Below are positions 7,705-15,473 of a stretch of DNA of 64,000 nucleotides, piece after piece. Each line of letters opens with the position of its first letter. Within the stretch, counting starts at the first letter, position 1. The DNA is from Arsenicicoccus piscis. Its GTDB lineage: Bacteria > Actinomycetota > Actinomycetes > Actinomycetales > Dermatophilaceae. Under the pieces are notes generated by a model. The model searched no databases. It saw only the letters and a list, made by a program, of their open reading frames with translations, and was not told where the DNA came from. The stretch is from NCBI RefSeq assembly GCF_022568835.1, contig NZ_JAKZHV010000005.1, positions 124,001 to 188,000 on the forward strand. Reading direction: 5' to 3'. The position numbers and the translations under genes were made by a program.

Positions 7705-10700
7705 GTGGTTGCCGGCGCCGTCCACGCACCACCGCGCCTGACGCAGGGGCCGGCGGCCTCGCCCGTCGATGCGATCCTGGTCGTCCACGACGGTGGCCGA
7801 TGGCTTGCCGCCACGCTGGCGGCGATCGCCGACCAGACCGTGCCGGTGCGCCGGCTCGTCGTCGTCGACACCGGCTCCCTGGACGACTCGCCGGCGCTGG
7901 TGGACCAGTTCCGGCAGGCCCGGGCCGGCGGCCCGACCGATGTCATCGTCTGCTCCCTCGACCGGTCCGCCGGCTATGCCGACGCGGTGGCCGCCGGCCT
8001 CGCGGAGCTCACGGCCGGCGCGGATGGCGCCGTCGGCGGGGATGGCGCCGTCGGCGGGGATGGCGCGGTTGGTGGGGATGGCCCGGGCCGCCCTGACACA
8101 GCGGACCAGGCGCCCGAGGCGGAGTCCTGGGTCTGGCTGCTGCAGGACGACTGCGCGCCGAGACCCACCGTGCTGGAGCAGCTGCTCGAGGTCGCCGCCA
8201 CCTCGCCGGTGCGACCGGCGATCCTCGGCCCCAAGTACGTCGTGGCCGACGACCCCTCCCGGCTGGCCGAGGTCGGCCAGCGGGTGAGCCGGACCGGTCG
8301 GCGCGGCGGTGCCCCGCAGCACGGCGAGCTGGACCAGGGGCAGTACGACGGGCGCACCGAGGTGCTGGCCGTCGGCACCGGCGCCGCGCTCGTGCGGGCC
8401 GACGTGCTGCGCGAGCTGCACGGCCTGGAGCGGGCCCTGCCCGGTGCCACAGACCTCGACCTGTGCTGGCGAGCCCGGCTCGCGGGGCATCAGGTGGTCG
8501 TGGTCCCGCAGGCGGTGGCGCTCGATCATCGCGCCGGGGCGACGGGTGTCCGCGGGCTGCCGGACAGCCCGCACCAGGGCGCCAGCACCCGGGAGCTGCT
8601 CGACTCCGGCGCCGGCCTGCGGGCCATCGCCCGGGAGCGGCGCGAGTGGGACCGCACCCGTCGCCAGCGGGCGCGCCGGGCGCATCGCGCCGAACGACGA
8701 GCGACGCGGCTCGTGGCGCTCACCCGGGCGCCCTGGTGGGCCGCACCGTTCCTCACCGTCTGGATCGTGCTCGCCTCGCTCGCCACCGCCCTCGGCATGC
8801 TCGTGGTCAAGCGGCCGCGCACGGCCCTCGCGGAGGTCGGCGACCTCGGCGCGCTGGTGCACCCGCTCGGCTCGCTGCGCTCGCGGTGGAGGGAACGTCA
8901 CGGCACCGTGCCGGGTGGTCGAGCGGCGGTCGCCGCGTTGTTCGTCTCGAGCGGCTCCGCGCTGCGGGCCGTCGCGGACGAGCTCTACGAAGGCCTGCCG
9001 CACCTGCCGGGGCTGGGCCGGCGCGACCGCGACCCGCTGCTCGAGCCGGTCGAGCCCGGGCCCGTCCCCGAGGAGTCCGTAGACCTCGTGGGGCCTGGGG
9101 GGAGCGCCGCCCGTCACCCGGGGGTGCTCGCGACCCTGGCCGCCCTGGTCGTGGCCCTGATCGCCTGGCGGCCGCTGCTGCTGGCGCACCCGGTCGACCT
9201 GTTCACCCACGGCGTGTCCGGGGGCGAGCTCGCCGGCCTGCACAGCGACGCCGGGACCGTGCTGCAGTGGATGCGCCAGGCGTTCGACCCCTCGGGGCTC
9301 GGCCGCCCGGGGGAGGCGCCGGCGTGGGCGCCGGTCGTGGCCGCCGGCTCCTGGCTGGTGGGGCTGCTGCCGAGCGCGGCGGGCGGCTCGGCCAGCGGCG
9401 TCGCCGTCGGCCTGACCCTGCTGCTGGCCATGCCGGCGTCGGCGCTCAGCGCCTACCTCGCCGGCCGGGTCCTCACCCCACGCCCGTGGCCCCGCGCCCT
9501 GGTCGCGGTGCTCTGGGCGCTGCTGCCGGTCCTCACCCAGGGCCTCGCCGAGGGCCGGGTCGGCATCGTCGCGCCGCACGTGCTGCTGCCGCTCGTCGTC
9601 GCCGGCGTCGTCCGGACGATGTCGGGCGAGGCGTCGTGGACGGTCGTCGCCGCCACCACGCTGGCCCTGGCCGTGGCGGGCGCGTTCGCCCCGATGCTGC
9701 TGGTCCTCGGCGCGCTCGCCGGGCTGGCCCTGCTCGTCCGCGGCCCCGGTCGCTCCCGGCTCGCCGGGCTCGTGCTCGCGCTCGGCCCGGCGGCGGCCCT
9801 CGGGCCGGCCCTGCTGCGGTGGTGGCACACCCCGGCGCTTCTGCTCACCGGGCCCGGCCTGACCCAGTGGGGTGGCCCGTCGGCGACGGCGCTGCCCTGG
9901 CAGCTGGCCCTGCTGTGGCCCTCGAACCCTGACACCTGGAGCGACTCCACGCCCGTGCCGGGACCGGTGGGCAGCTGGCTGCCAATGGTGCTACCGCTGC
10001 TGACCGTGCCGGTCGTCGCGGGTGGCGTGCTCGCCCTCGTGCGCCGGGGGCGGGTCTCGGCAGGCCTGTGGACGCTCGGTGCGCTCACCGTCACCGGCCT
10101 GGTGCTGGCCCTCGTCGCCCCGCGCGTGACGATCGGCCGGGCCTACCTGGACGCGAGGCCGGGCCACACGGGGAAGCTCGCGAATCTCACCACCTGGCCG
10201 GGCGTGCCGCTCGACCTCGCCGCCATCGGCCTGCTCGGGGCGCTGCTCGTCGTGCTCGGCTCCGGCTCCGGCGGTCTCGTCGAGGGGCGCTGGCGCCGCG
10301 GCCTGCGGGTCGGCGCGACCGGTGTCGCGGCCGCGGGCCTGACTCTGTGCGCCCTGGCGCTCGCGGTGGTCCTCGGCTACCGCACGATGGGGGCCACGAT
10401 CACCACCGCGGGGGACGCGGTGCCGCAGGCGGCCCGCGACCAGCTGAGCTCGCCGCTCGCCAACCGCTATCTCGTGGTGGAGGTCCGGGGTGGCCGACTG
10501 GGCTACGAGCTGTGGTCGGACGCGTCCGGCACGCTGGCCCGCGAGCTGCCGACCGGCGAGGCACCGCCCGCGGTCGAGACCGAGGCGCTCGATCGCGCGC
10601 TCGCGTCGGGGAGCGCCTCGACGGCCGGCCCGGACGCTGCCGCTGCTCTCGCCGACCTCGGGGTGGGCTTCGTCGGAGTCACCAGCGCCACCGAGGCCCC

Positions 10701-11202
10701 CGTGATCACCCGGCTGGACACCACGGCCGGCCTCTCCCGGGCCGCGGGCGAGGGCGAGATCAACCTCTGGCGGGTGCTGCCCCGGACCTCACCGACCCAC
10801 GGCGAGGCGGTGCCGAGCTCACGGCTGCGCCTGGTCGACCCCGCCGGGGTGCCCCTGGCCATGGTCCCGGTCTCGGGACCCGGGCTCACGGTCGACACCG
10901 AGCTGGACGCGGCCGACGCCACGGCCGGCGCCCGCCTGGTCGCCGCCCAGGACCCGCGCTGGAGCGCCGCGGTCCGGGTGAGCGCGGACGGTCGGACGAT
11001 CGCCGCGAGCCCAGGGACGGGCTACCCGAGCTATGTCCTGCCGCAAGGGGCCAAGCATCTGCAGGTGGAGTCGCTCGCGGCGCACTCCTGGTGGTGGTGG
11101 GCGACGATCGCCTGGGTCGGGCTGCTCCTGCTGCTCGCCCTGCCGTTCGGCACGCGGAGCCGTCAGCCCGGGGCCGGCCCAGCGCGGGAGGGGATCGCAT
11201 GA
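7705..11202 (+). CDS. Very large membrane-anchored GT2-family glycosyltransferase
   Basis: 1165 residues from GTG 7705, the first in-frame start after the whiB2 stop. An N-terminal GT-A domain (about residues 15-270) opens with VDAILVVHDGGRWLAATLAAI, has VVVDTGSLDDSPAL for nucleotide binding and an acidic LLQDDCAPRP around residue 147 in the DXD position. A basic linker precedes a transmembrane helix near 341-370. A second hydrophobic block starts near 475 and runs through a dozen or so membrane segments to ~900, an extracytoplasmic domain follows, and a last helix with four consecutive Trp lies near 1128-1150. Family members are conserved in Actinomycetota and likely build or export an envelope glycan. 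The acceptor is unknown. Gly/Asp/Ala repeats (8023-8076) interrupt the GT domain. It overlaps the DUF5719 gene by 4 bases, suggesting a joint function. Confidence 0.85.
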   Translation: MVAGAVHAPPRLTQGPAASPVDAILVVHDGGRWLAATLAAIADQTVPVRRLVVVDTGSLDDSPALVDQFRQARAGGPTDVIVCSLDRSAGYADAVAAGLAELTAGADGAVGGDGAVGGDGAVGGDGPGRPDTADQAPEAESWVWLLQDDCAPRPTVLEQLLEVAATSPVRPAILGPKYVVADDPSRLAEVGQRVSRTGRRGGAPQHGELDQGQYDGRTEVLAVGTGAALVRADVLRELHGLERALPGATDLDLCWRARLAGHQVVVVPQAVALDHRAGATGVRGLPDSPHQGASTRELLDSGAGLRAIARERREWDRTRRQRARRAHRAERRATRLVALTRAPWWAAPFLTVWIVLASLATALGMLVVKRPRTALAEVGDLGALVHPLGSLRSRWRERHGTVPGGRAAVAALFVSSGSALRAVADELYEGLPHLPGLGRRDRDPLLEPVEPGPVPEESVDLVGPGGSAARHPGVLATLAALVVALIAWRPLLLAHPVDLFTHGVSGGELAGLHSDAGTVLQWMRQAFDPSGLGRPGEAPAWAPVVAAGSWLVGLLPSAAGGSASGVAVGLTLLLAMPASALSAYLAGRVLTPRPWPRALVAVLWALLPVLTQGLAEGRVGIVAPHVLLPLVVAGVVRTMSGEASWTVVAATTLALAVAGAFAPMLLVLGALAGLALLVRGPGRSRLAGLVLALGPAAALGPALLRWWHTPALLLTGPGLTQWGGPSATALPWQLALLWPSNPDTWSDSTPVPGPVGSWLPMVLPLLTVPVVAGGVLALVRRGRVSAGLWTLGALTVTGLVLALVAPRVTIGRAYLDARPGHTGKLANLTTWPGVPLDLAAIGLLGALLVVLGSGSGGLVEGRWRRGLRVGATGVAAAGLTLCALALAVVLGYRTMGATITTAGDAVPQAARDQLSSPLANRYLVVEVRGGRLGYELWSDASGTLARELPTGEAPPAVETEALDRALASGSASTAGPDAAAALADLGVGFVGVTSATEAPVITRLDTTAGLSRAAGEGEINLWRVLPRTSPTHGEAVPSSRLRLVDPAGVPLAMVPVSGPGLTVDTELDAADATAGARLVAAQDPRWSAAVRVSADGRTIAASPGTGYPSYVLPQGAKHLQVESLAAHSWWWWATIAWVGLLLLLALPFGTRSRQPGAGPAREGIA
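8023..8076. repeat. 18-bp tandem repeat inside the GT2 gene
   Basis: Three units of 18 bases: 8023-8040 and 8041-8058 are identical (GATGGCGCCGTCGGCGGG) and 8059-8076 differs at a few bases. A partial fourth follows. In frame they encode D-G-A-V-G-G. The unit keeps frame if the copy number changes. It sits between the nucleotide-binding and acidic motifs of the GT-A domain, probably as a surface loop. Confidence 0.85.
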
Positions 11203-12716
11203 GGGGGTCCGCCGTGCTGCGCGCCGCACTCGTCGCCGCCGTCGGCGCCGGGGCGGTCACCGTCGCGACGATCGGGCCGCAGACCAGGGTCATCCTCGCC
11301 GGCGCGCCGACCCAGGAGGCCGCGGCCCAGACGGCGCGGCCCGTGCCCGTGACCAGCCGCGTGCTGGTGTGCGGTGGCCAGGCGCTGCGCGGTGTCGACG
11401 GCATCTCGGACGCCGGGCGACCCGCTCCGCCCCCGGTCTCCGTGCTGTCGGCGATGGCGCCGGCCGGCCTGGCGGGGATCCTCCCCGCGGGGCCCGGCAC
11501 GCCTGGACTCACCGCTCGACCGCTGCCGTTCGGCAGCTCGACCCCCACCCCGCTGGCGCCGGGTGCCGTGCCGGTCGCCACCGCCGTCACCGGCGCGACC
11601 GCCCTGCAGCTCGCCGCGACCGGGTCGGCCGCGGCCACGCTGACCGGAGCGCAGCGTCAGCTCGCCGCCGGCACCGACAGCCGAGGGCTCGCCGCCGCGC
11701 CGTGCGGCACGGCTCGCGCCGACAGCTGGATCGTCGGGGGCGGCGGGGAGCCCGGACGCCAGGAGCGACTCGTCCTCACCAACCCGAACCCGACGGCGAT
11801 CTCGGTCGATGTCACGGCCTACGGCGAGCGCGGGCCGATCAGCTCGCCCAACGGTCTCGGCATCGCCGTCGGCGCGCACGAGCGCCGGGTCGTCCTGCTG
11901 GACGCCCTCGACAACGGCGAGACCGCCCCCGTCTTCCGCGTCCAGGCCTCGGGCGGGGTCGTGCACGCCCAGCTGCACGACTCCTGGCTGGACGGCATCG
12001 TGCCGCGCGGCGAGGACGACACGGTCGCGACCGCCGGCCCAGCCACCGCCCAGGTCGTGCCAGGAGTCACCCTGCGCGGCAACCAGGACCACCTCTCGGT
12101 GCGGGTGGCCGTCCCCGGCCAGGTCGGCGCCACGGTCACCATCCGCTCGCTCGGGCTGCCGGGGCAGCAGGTGCCCGCGGCGGCCACCGCCACCATCAAG
12201 GCGGGCGGCGTCAAGGAGGTCGAGCTGCCCGACGCCTCCGGTGCGCTCGGGCTGAGCATCACGTCCTCGGCGCCCGTGGTCGCGTCGGCTCTGGTCACCC
12301 GCGGTGATGCGACGGGCGGGGTGCAGGACTTCGCCTGGGTGCCCGCGACCCCCGCGCTCACCGGCCCGGCCGGGCTGCCCCTGCAGGTGGCGCCCCCGGC
12401 CGGCAGCGCGGTGCCTGCGGGGTCCGGGGCGCGGCTCGTGCTCTCGGCCCCTGCGGCGGCGCAGACCGCCACCGTGTCGCTCGTCGACGCCCAGGGCGCG
12501 ATCTCGCCGCAGCCGGTGCGGGTGAGCGCGGGCTCCTCGACCAGCGTCGACCTGACCGGCGCGACGGCCGTGTGGGTCACGCCCGGGTCGGGGGCGCTCT
12601 ACGCCGCGGTGGTGGTGACCCAGGCCAGCGGGGACGCCGAGCTGGTGGCCGCGCTGCCGCTGGAGTCGCGGCCCCAGCAGGAGACCCCGCCCGTGGTGGA
12701 GCCGCTGCACCCGTGA
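11199..12716 (+). CDS. DUF5719 family envelope protein
   Basis: A 505-residue protein starting at ATG 11199, inside the stop of the GT2 gene (ATGA), with the ribosome-binding site GGGAGGGG. An N-terminal hydrophobic segment (about residues 6-25, LRAALVAAVGAGAVTVATI) acts as signal peptide or anchor. The rest is extracytoplasmic, Ala/Gly/Thr-rich and beta-strand-like: LVLTNPNPTAISVDVTAYGERGP and VVASALVTRGDATGGVQDFAWVP mark the DUF5719 fold, which resembles stacked Ig-like domains. Function is unknown; family genes typically sit next to the giant GT2, which points to assembly or display of the same envelope polymer. It ends 4 bases before the convergent Rv3259-like gene. Confidence 0.8.
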   Translation: MRGSAVLRAALVAAVGAGAVTVATIGPQTRVILAGAPTQEAAAQTARPVPVTSRVLVCGGQALRGVDGISDAGRPAPPPVSVLSAMAPAGLAGILPAGPGTPGLTARPLPFGSSTPTPLAPGAVPVATAVTGATALQLAATGSAAATLTGAQRQLAAGTDSRGLAAAPCGTARADSWIVGGGGEPGRQERLVLTNPNPTAISVDVTAYGERGPISSPNGLGIAVGAHERRVVLLDALDNGETAPVFRVQASGGVVHAQLHDSWLDGIVPRGEDDTVATAGPATAQVVPGVTLRGNQDHLSVRVAVPGQVGATVTIRSLGLPGQQVPAAATATIKAGGVKEVELPDASGALGLSITSSAPVVASALVTRGDATGGVQDFAWVPATPALTGPAGLPLQVAPPAGSAVPAGSGARLVLSAPAAAQTATVSLVDAQGAISPQPVRVSAGSSTSVDLTGATAVWVTPGSGALYAAVVVTQASGDAELVAALPLESRPQQETPPVVEPLHP

Positions 12717-12720
12717 CGGC

Positions 12721-13203
12721 TCAGAGGTCGTCGAGCCCGTCGTCGTAGCCCGGGTCCAGGTCGTGCGGGTCGACCGACAGCAGGCTGGCCATCTGCTCCA
12801 CGAGCACAGACGAGACCAGGACGGCGAGCTCGCGGTCGTCCGCGGCGCGCACCTCGATCGGACGCCGGTAGAGCACCACGCGCGTCCGCGACCGCCCGCT
12901 GGCCGCGATGACCTCGCCCAACGGGATCTCGGGCGTCAGGTCTGCGGTCGACAGGGCGGGCGACACGGCCGGCGTCGTCTCGACGACCACGTCGATCTCG
13001 TCGAGGATCGCCCCGGCGCGCGGCTCGATCCGCTCCACGGCGTCGAGGACCAGGTCGTCGAAGCGCTCCGAGCGGGTCCGCATCGCCGGCACCGCGGGCC
13101 AGGCCAGCGGGCCGCGCACCCCGCGACCGTGGCGGTCCCGGCGCACGGGACGCGGCCGCTGCAGGGCAGCGGGGCGCTCGGGACGGCGCTCTCGACGACT
13201 CAC
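12721..13203 (-). CDS. Metallopeptidase-family protein (Rv3259-like) lacking HExxH
   Basis: A 160-residue protein of the small zincin-like family (PF06262) conserved beside whiB2/manB in Actinomycetota. The N-terminal ~40 residues are Arg/Pro-rich and probably disordered; the folded part begins at RTRSERFDDLVLDAVERIEP. VVLYRRPIEVRAADDREL precedes the helix where proteases of this family carry HExxH. Here that helix reads LVSSVLVEQMASLLSVDPHDLDPGY, so the zinc-binding His residues are absent (E retained in VEQMA). A peptidase activity is therefore unlikely; a binding or regulatory role is inferred. GTG 13203 lies 6 bases after a TAGGCT -10 box (minus strand), so the mRNA is probably leaderless. 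Confidence 0.78.
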   Translation of the reverse strand: MSRRERRPERPAALQRPRPVRRDRHGRGVRGPLAWPAVPAMRTRSERFDDLVLDAVERIEPRAGAILDEIDVVVETTPAVSPALSTADLTPEIPLGEVIAASGRSRTRVVLYRRPIEVRAADDRELAVLVSSVLVEQMASLLSVDPHDLDPGYDDGLDDL

Positions 13204-13209
13204 CAGGTC

Positions 13210-13215
13210 AGCCTA
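13210..13215 (-). promoter_or_regulatory. -10 box TAGGCT, leaderless promoter of the Rv3259-like gene
   Basis: On the minus strand TAGGCT is followed by six bases and then the GTG start at 13203, the spacing expected when transcription begins at the start codon. The 89-base gap to DUF3499 thus carries two back-to-back leaderless promoters. Confidence 0.5.
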
Positions 13216-13280
13216 CGTCTCGCCCGCGTCGGTGCGTCGCCACGGGCCCGGCGTGCGCGTCCCGGCCCGGAGATAGCGGA

Positions 13281-13286
13281 TAAGGT
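13281..13286 (+). promoter_or_regulatory. -10 box TAAGGT, leaderless promoter of DUF3499-manB operon
   Basis: TAAGGT followed by six bases (GCGAAC) and the GTG start at 13293 gives a leaderless transcript. No Shine-Dalgarno is present before this GTG, in agreement. It is likely to drive the DUF3499, manB, Trm112-like and SIS genes, which are separated by at most 3 bases. Confidence 0.5.
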
Positions 13287-13292
13287 GCGAAC

Positions 13293-13769
13293 GTGACCGT
13301 CCAGCGCCTGTGCTCCAAGACCCCCTGCGGGCGGCCGGCCGTCAGCACCCTCACCTATGTCTACGCCGACTCGACGATCGTGCTGGGGCCGCTGTCGACC
13401 CAGGCCGAGCCCCACACCTACGACCTGTGCGCCGACCACGCCCGGCGGATGACGCCGCCGCGCAACTGGGAGGTCGTGCGGCTGACGTCGGACTTCACCG
13501 AGCCGCCCCTCACCGACGACCTGCTCGCGCTCGCGGACGCCGTCCGCACGCCGGCCGAGCCGTCGGCGCGCACGGTGGTGGCCGAGGCGGGTCAGCAGGG
13601 TCAAGCGGCTCAGCCAGGCCAAGCGGGTCAGCCGGGTGGGCCCGCGCGTCGGGTCGAGCGATCGGCCGCGGCCGAGCGCGCCGGGCTGGGACAGCCCCGC
13701 TCCGTCAGCGAGGTGGCGGCCGTCGAGATCGGGCGACGAGGTCATCTGCGCGTCCTGCGGGACGAGTGA
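13293..13769 (+). CDS. DUF3499 family protein (Rv3258c-like)
   Basis: A 158-residue actinobacterial protein. The N-terminal ~85 residues are the conserved domain: Cys7 and Cys12 in RLCSKTPCGRPA, then Cys46 and His49 in YDLCADHARRMTPP, a likely zinc-binding set, followed by WEVVRLTSDF. The C-terminal half is low-complexity with a Gln/Ala/Gly repeat (QGQAAQPGQAGQPG) and an Arg/Ala-rich tail. No function is established. It is the first gene of the manB operon, one base before manB, and lies divergent from the Rv3259-like gene, the same order as in M. tuberculosis. No ribosome-binding site; leaderless start from GTG. Confidence 0.85.
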   Translation: MTVQRLCSKTPCGRPAVSTLTYVYADSTIVLGPLSTQAEPHTYDLCADHARRMTPPRNWEVVRLTSDFTEPPLTDDLLALADAVRTPAEPSARTVVAEAGQQGQAAQPGQAGQPGGPARRVERSAAAERAGLGQPRSVSEVAAVEIGRRGHLRVLRDE

Positions 13770-13770
13770 C

Positions 13771-15249
13771 GTGCCCGAGCCCATCGACCTGGCGACCTTC
13801 GTCAAGGCCTACGACGTCCGCGGGCTGGTGCCCGACCAGCTGAACCCCCAGGTTGCGCGCGCCCTCGGGAGCGCGTTCGCCACGGTCGTGGTGGTGCCCG
13901 AGGGCGCCCGCGAGGTGGTGGTGGGGGAGGATATGCGCCCCTCCTCGCCGGAGCTGGCGCGTGCGTTCGCCGACGGCGTGGCCGAGCACGGGGTCGACGT
14001 CCGGCTGATCGGGCTGTGCTCGACGGACGGTCTCTACTACGCGTCGGGCGTCCGGGACGTGCCGGGCGCGATGTTCACGGCCAGCCACAACCCCGCGACC
14101 TACAACGGCATCAAGCTGTGCCGCGCCGGTGCTCGCCCCATCGGTCAGGACACCGGCCTGGACGAGATCCGGCGCCGGGCCCAGGCGCTGCTGGACGGTG
14201 GTCTGGACAGTGGGCTGGACGGTGGTGAGGACAACGAGCCCGACGGCTCGACGGGGACGATCGTGGCGGCGGACGAGCTGGGCGGCTACGCCGAGCACCT
14301 GCGCACGCTCGTCGACCTCACGGCGCCGCAGCGCCGGGCACCCCTGCGGGTGGTCGTCGACGCCGGCAACGGCATGGCCGGTCTGACCGTGCCCGCGGTG
14401 CTGCAGGACGCGGCCGGCCTGGCCGCGCTGCCGCTCGAGGTGATCCCGCTGTACTTCGAGCTCGACGGCACCTTCCCCAACCACGAGGCCAACCCGCTCG
14501 AGCCGGCCAACCTGGTCGACCTGCAGGCGGCGGTCCGCGAGCACGGCGCCGACCTCGGGCTGGCGTTCGACGGCGACGCCGACCGGTGCTTCGTCGTCGA
14601 CGAGCAGGGGCGGGCCGTCAGCCCGTCGGCGATCACCGGCCTGGTCACCACCCGCGAGATCGCCAGGGCCCGCGCGAGCGGTGCCGACCCCGGGAGGCTC
14701 GCCGTGGTCTACAACGTCATCTCGTCGCGCGCGGTCCCCGAGGTGATCGCGGAGGCCGGCGCTCGGGGCGTGCGCACCCGGGTGGGGCACTCGTTCATCA
14801 AGGCCGAGATGGCCGAGCACGACGCGTTGTTCGGCGGCGAGCACTCGGCGCACTACTACTTCCGCGACTTCTGGTTCGCCGACACCGGGATGCTGGCGGC
14901 CCTGCACGTGCTCGCGGCGCTCGGTGAGCAGGAGGGACCGCTGTCCGAGCTGGTTGCCGAGTTCGACCGCTACGTCGCCTCCGGCGAGCTCAACACGCGG
15001 GTCGCCTCGCAGGCCGACACCCTGGCTCGGGTGCGCGCGTTCGCCGAGCAGCGGGGGCTCGCGATCGACGAGCTGGACGGCCTGACCGCGACCCACGAGC
15101 CGGGTGACGACGGACCGCTGTGGTGGTTCAATGTGCGCGGCAGCAACACCGAGCCGCTGCTGCGGCTCAACGTCGAGGCCGCGGACGCGGCCACGATGAC
15201 CCGGGTGCGCGACGAGCTGCTCGCCCTGATCCAGGAAGGTGCCGCATGA
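13771..15249 (+). CDS. manB: Phosphomannomutase/phosphoglucomutase
   Basis: A 492-residue alpha-D-phosphohexomutase interconverting mannose-6-P and mannose-1-P, feeding GDP-mannose and envelope mannosides. All four sites are visible: KAYDVRG near the N-terminus, the phospho-serine loop TASHNP (Ser105), the metal-binding DGDADR (from Asp267), the sugar-specificity loop GGEHSAHYYF, and the C-terminal phosphate site RGSNTEPLLRLNVEA. A short Gly/Asp repeat (GGLDSGLDGGEDNEPDG, about 145-160) is inserted between domains 1 and 2. GTG 13771 begins one base after the DUF3499 stop. The stop overlaps the Trm112-like start (ATGA). Mutase specificity for mannose versus glucose is inferred from gene order. 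Confidence 0.92.
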   Translation: MPEPIDLATFVKAYDVRGLVPDQLNPQVARALGSAFATVVVVPEGAREVVVGEDMRPSSPELARAFADGVAEHGVDVRLIGLCSTDGLYYASGVRDVPGAMFTASHNPATYNGIKLCRAGARPIGQDTGLDEIRRRAQALLDGGLDSGLDGGEDNEPDGSTGTIVAADELGGYAEHLRTLVDLTAPQRRAPLRVVVDAGNGMAGLTVPAVLQDAAGLAALPLEVIPLYFELDGTFPNHEANPLEPANLVDLQAAVREHGADLGLAFDGDADRCFVVDEQGRAVSPSAITGLVTTREIARARASGADPGRLAVVYNVISSRAVPEVIAEAGARGVRTRVGHSFIKAEMAEHDALFGGEHSAHYYFRDFWFADTGMLAALHVLAALGEQEGPLSELVAEFDRYVASGELNTRVASQADTLARVRAFAEQRGLAIDELDGLTATHEPGDDGPLWWFNVRGSNTEPLLRLNVEAADAATMTRVRDELLALIQEGAA

Positions 15250-15470
15250 CCGCCACCATCGAGCCTTGGCTGCGTGCGATCCTGCGCTCGCCCGGAGGCC
15301 AGCACCGGCTGATCGACCACGATGGCCCGGAGGGTCCCGAGCTGGCCTGCCCCGCGCTCGGCATCGCCTACCCGGTCGTCGACGGCATCCCCGTCCTGCT
15401 CCAGGACGAGGCGCGCGAGCTCACCGCCGAGGAGATCGAGGCGCTCGGCGCCGGCCCGGAGCAGGGCTGA
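15246..15470 (+). CDS. Trm112-like small protein
   Basis: 74 residues with the Trm112/YcaR core: WLRAILRSPGG at the start and LACPALGIAYPVVDGIPVLL near residues 40-58, then an acidic helical tail. Trm112 proteins are small zinc-ribbon partners that stabilise methyltransferases, but here only one Cys remains of the four, so it probably does not bind zinc. In actinobacteria the gene is regularly found between manB and the SIS-domain gene. ATG 15246 overlaps the manB stop by 4 bases and the SIS gene starts 3 bases after its own stop. The partner is unknown. Confidence 0.8.
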   Translation: MTATIEPWLRAILRSPGGQHRLIDHDGPEGPELACPALGIAYPVVDGIPVLLQDEARELTAEEIEALGAGPEQG

Positions 15471-15473
15471 CCC

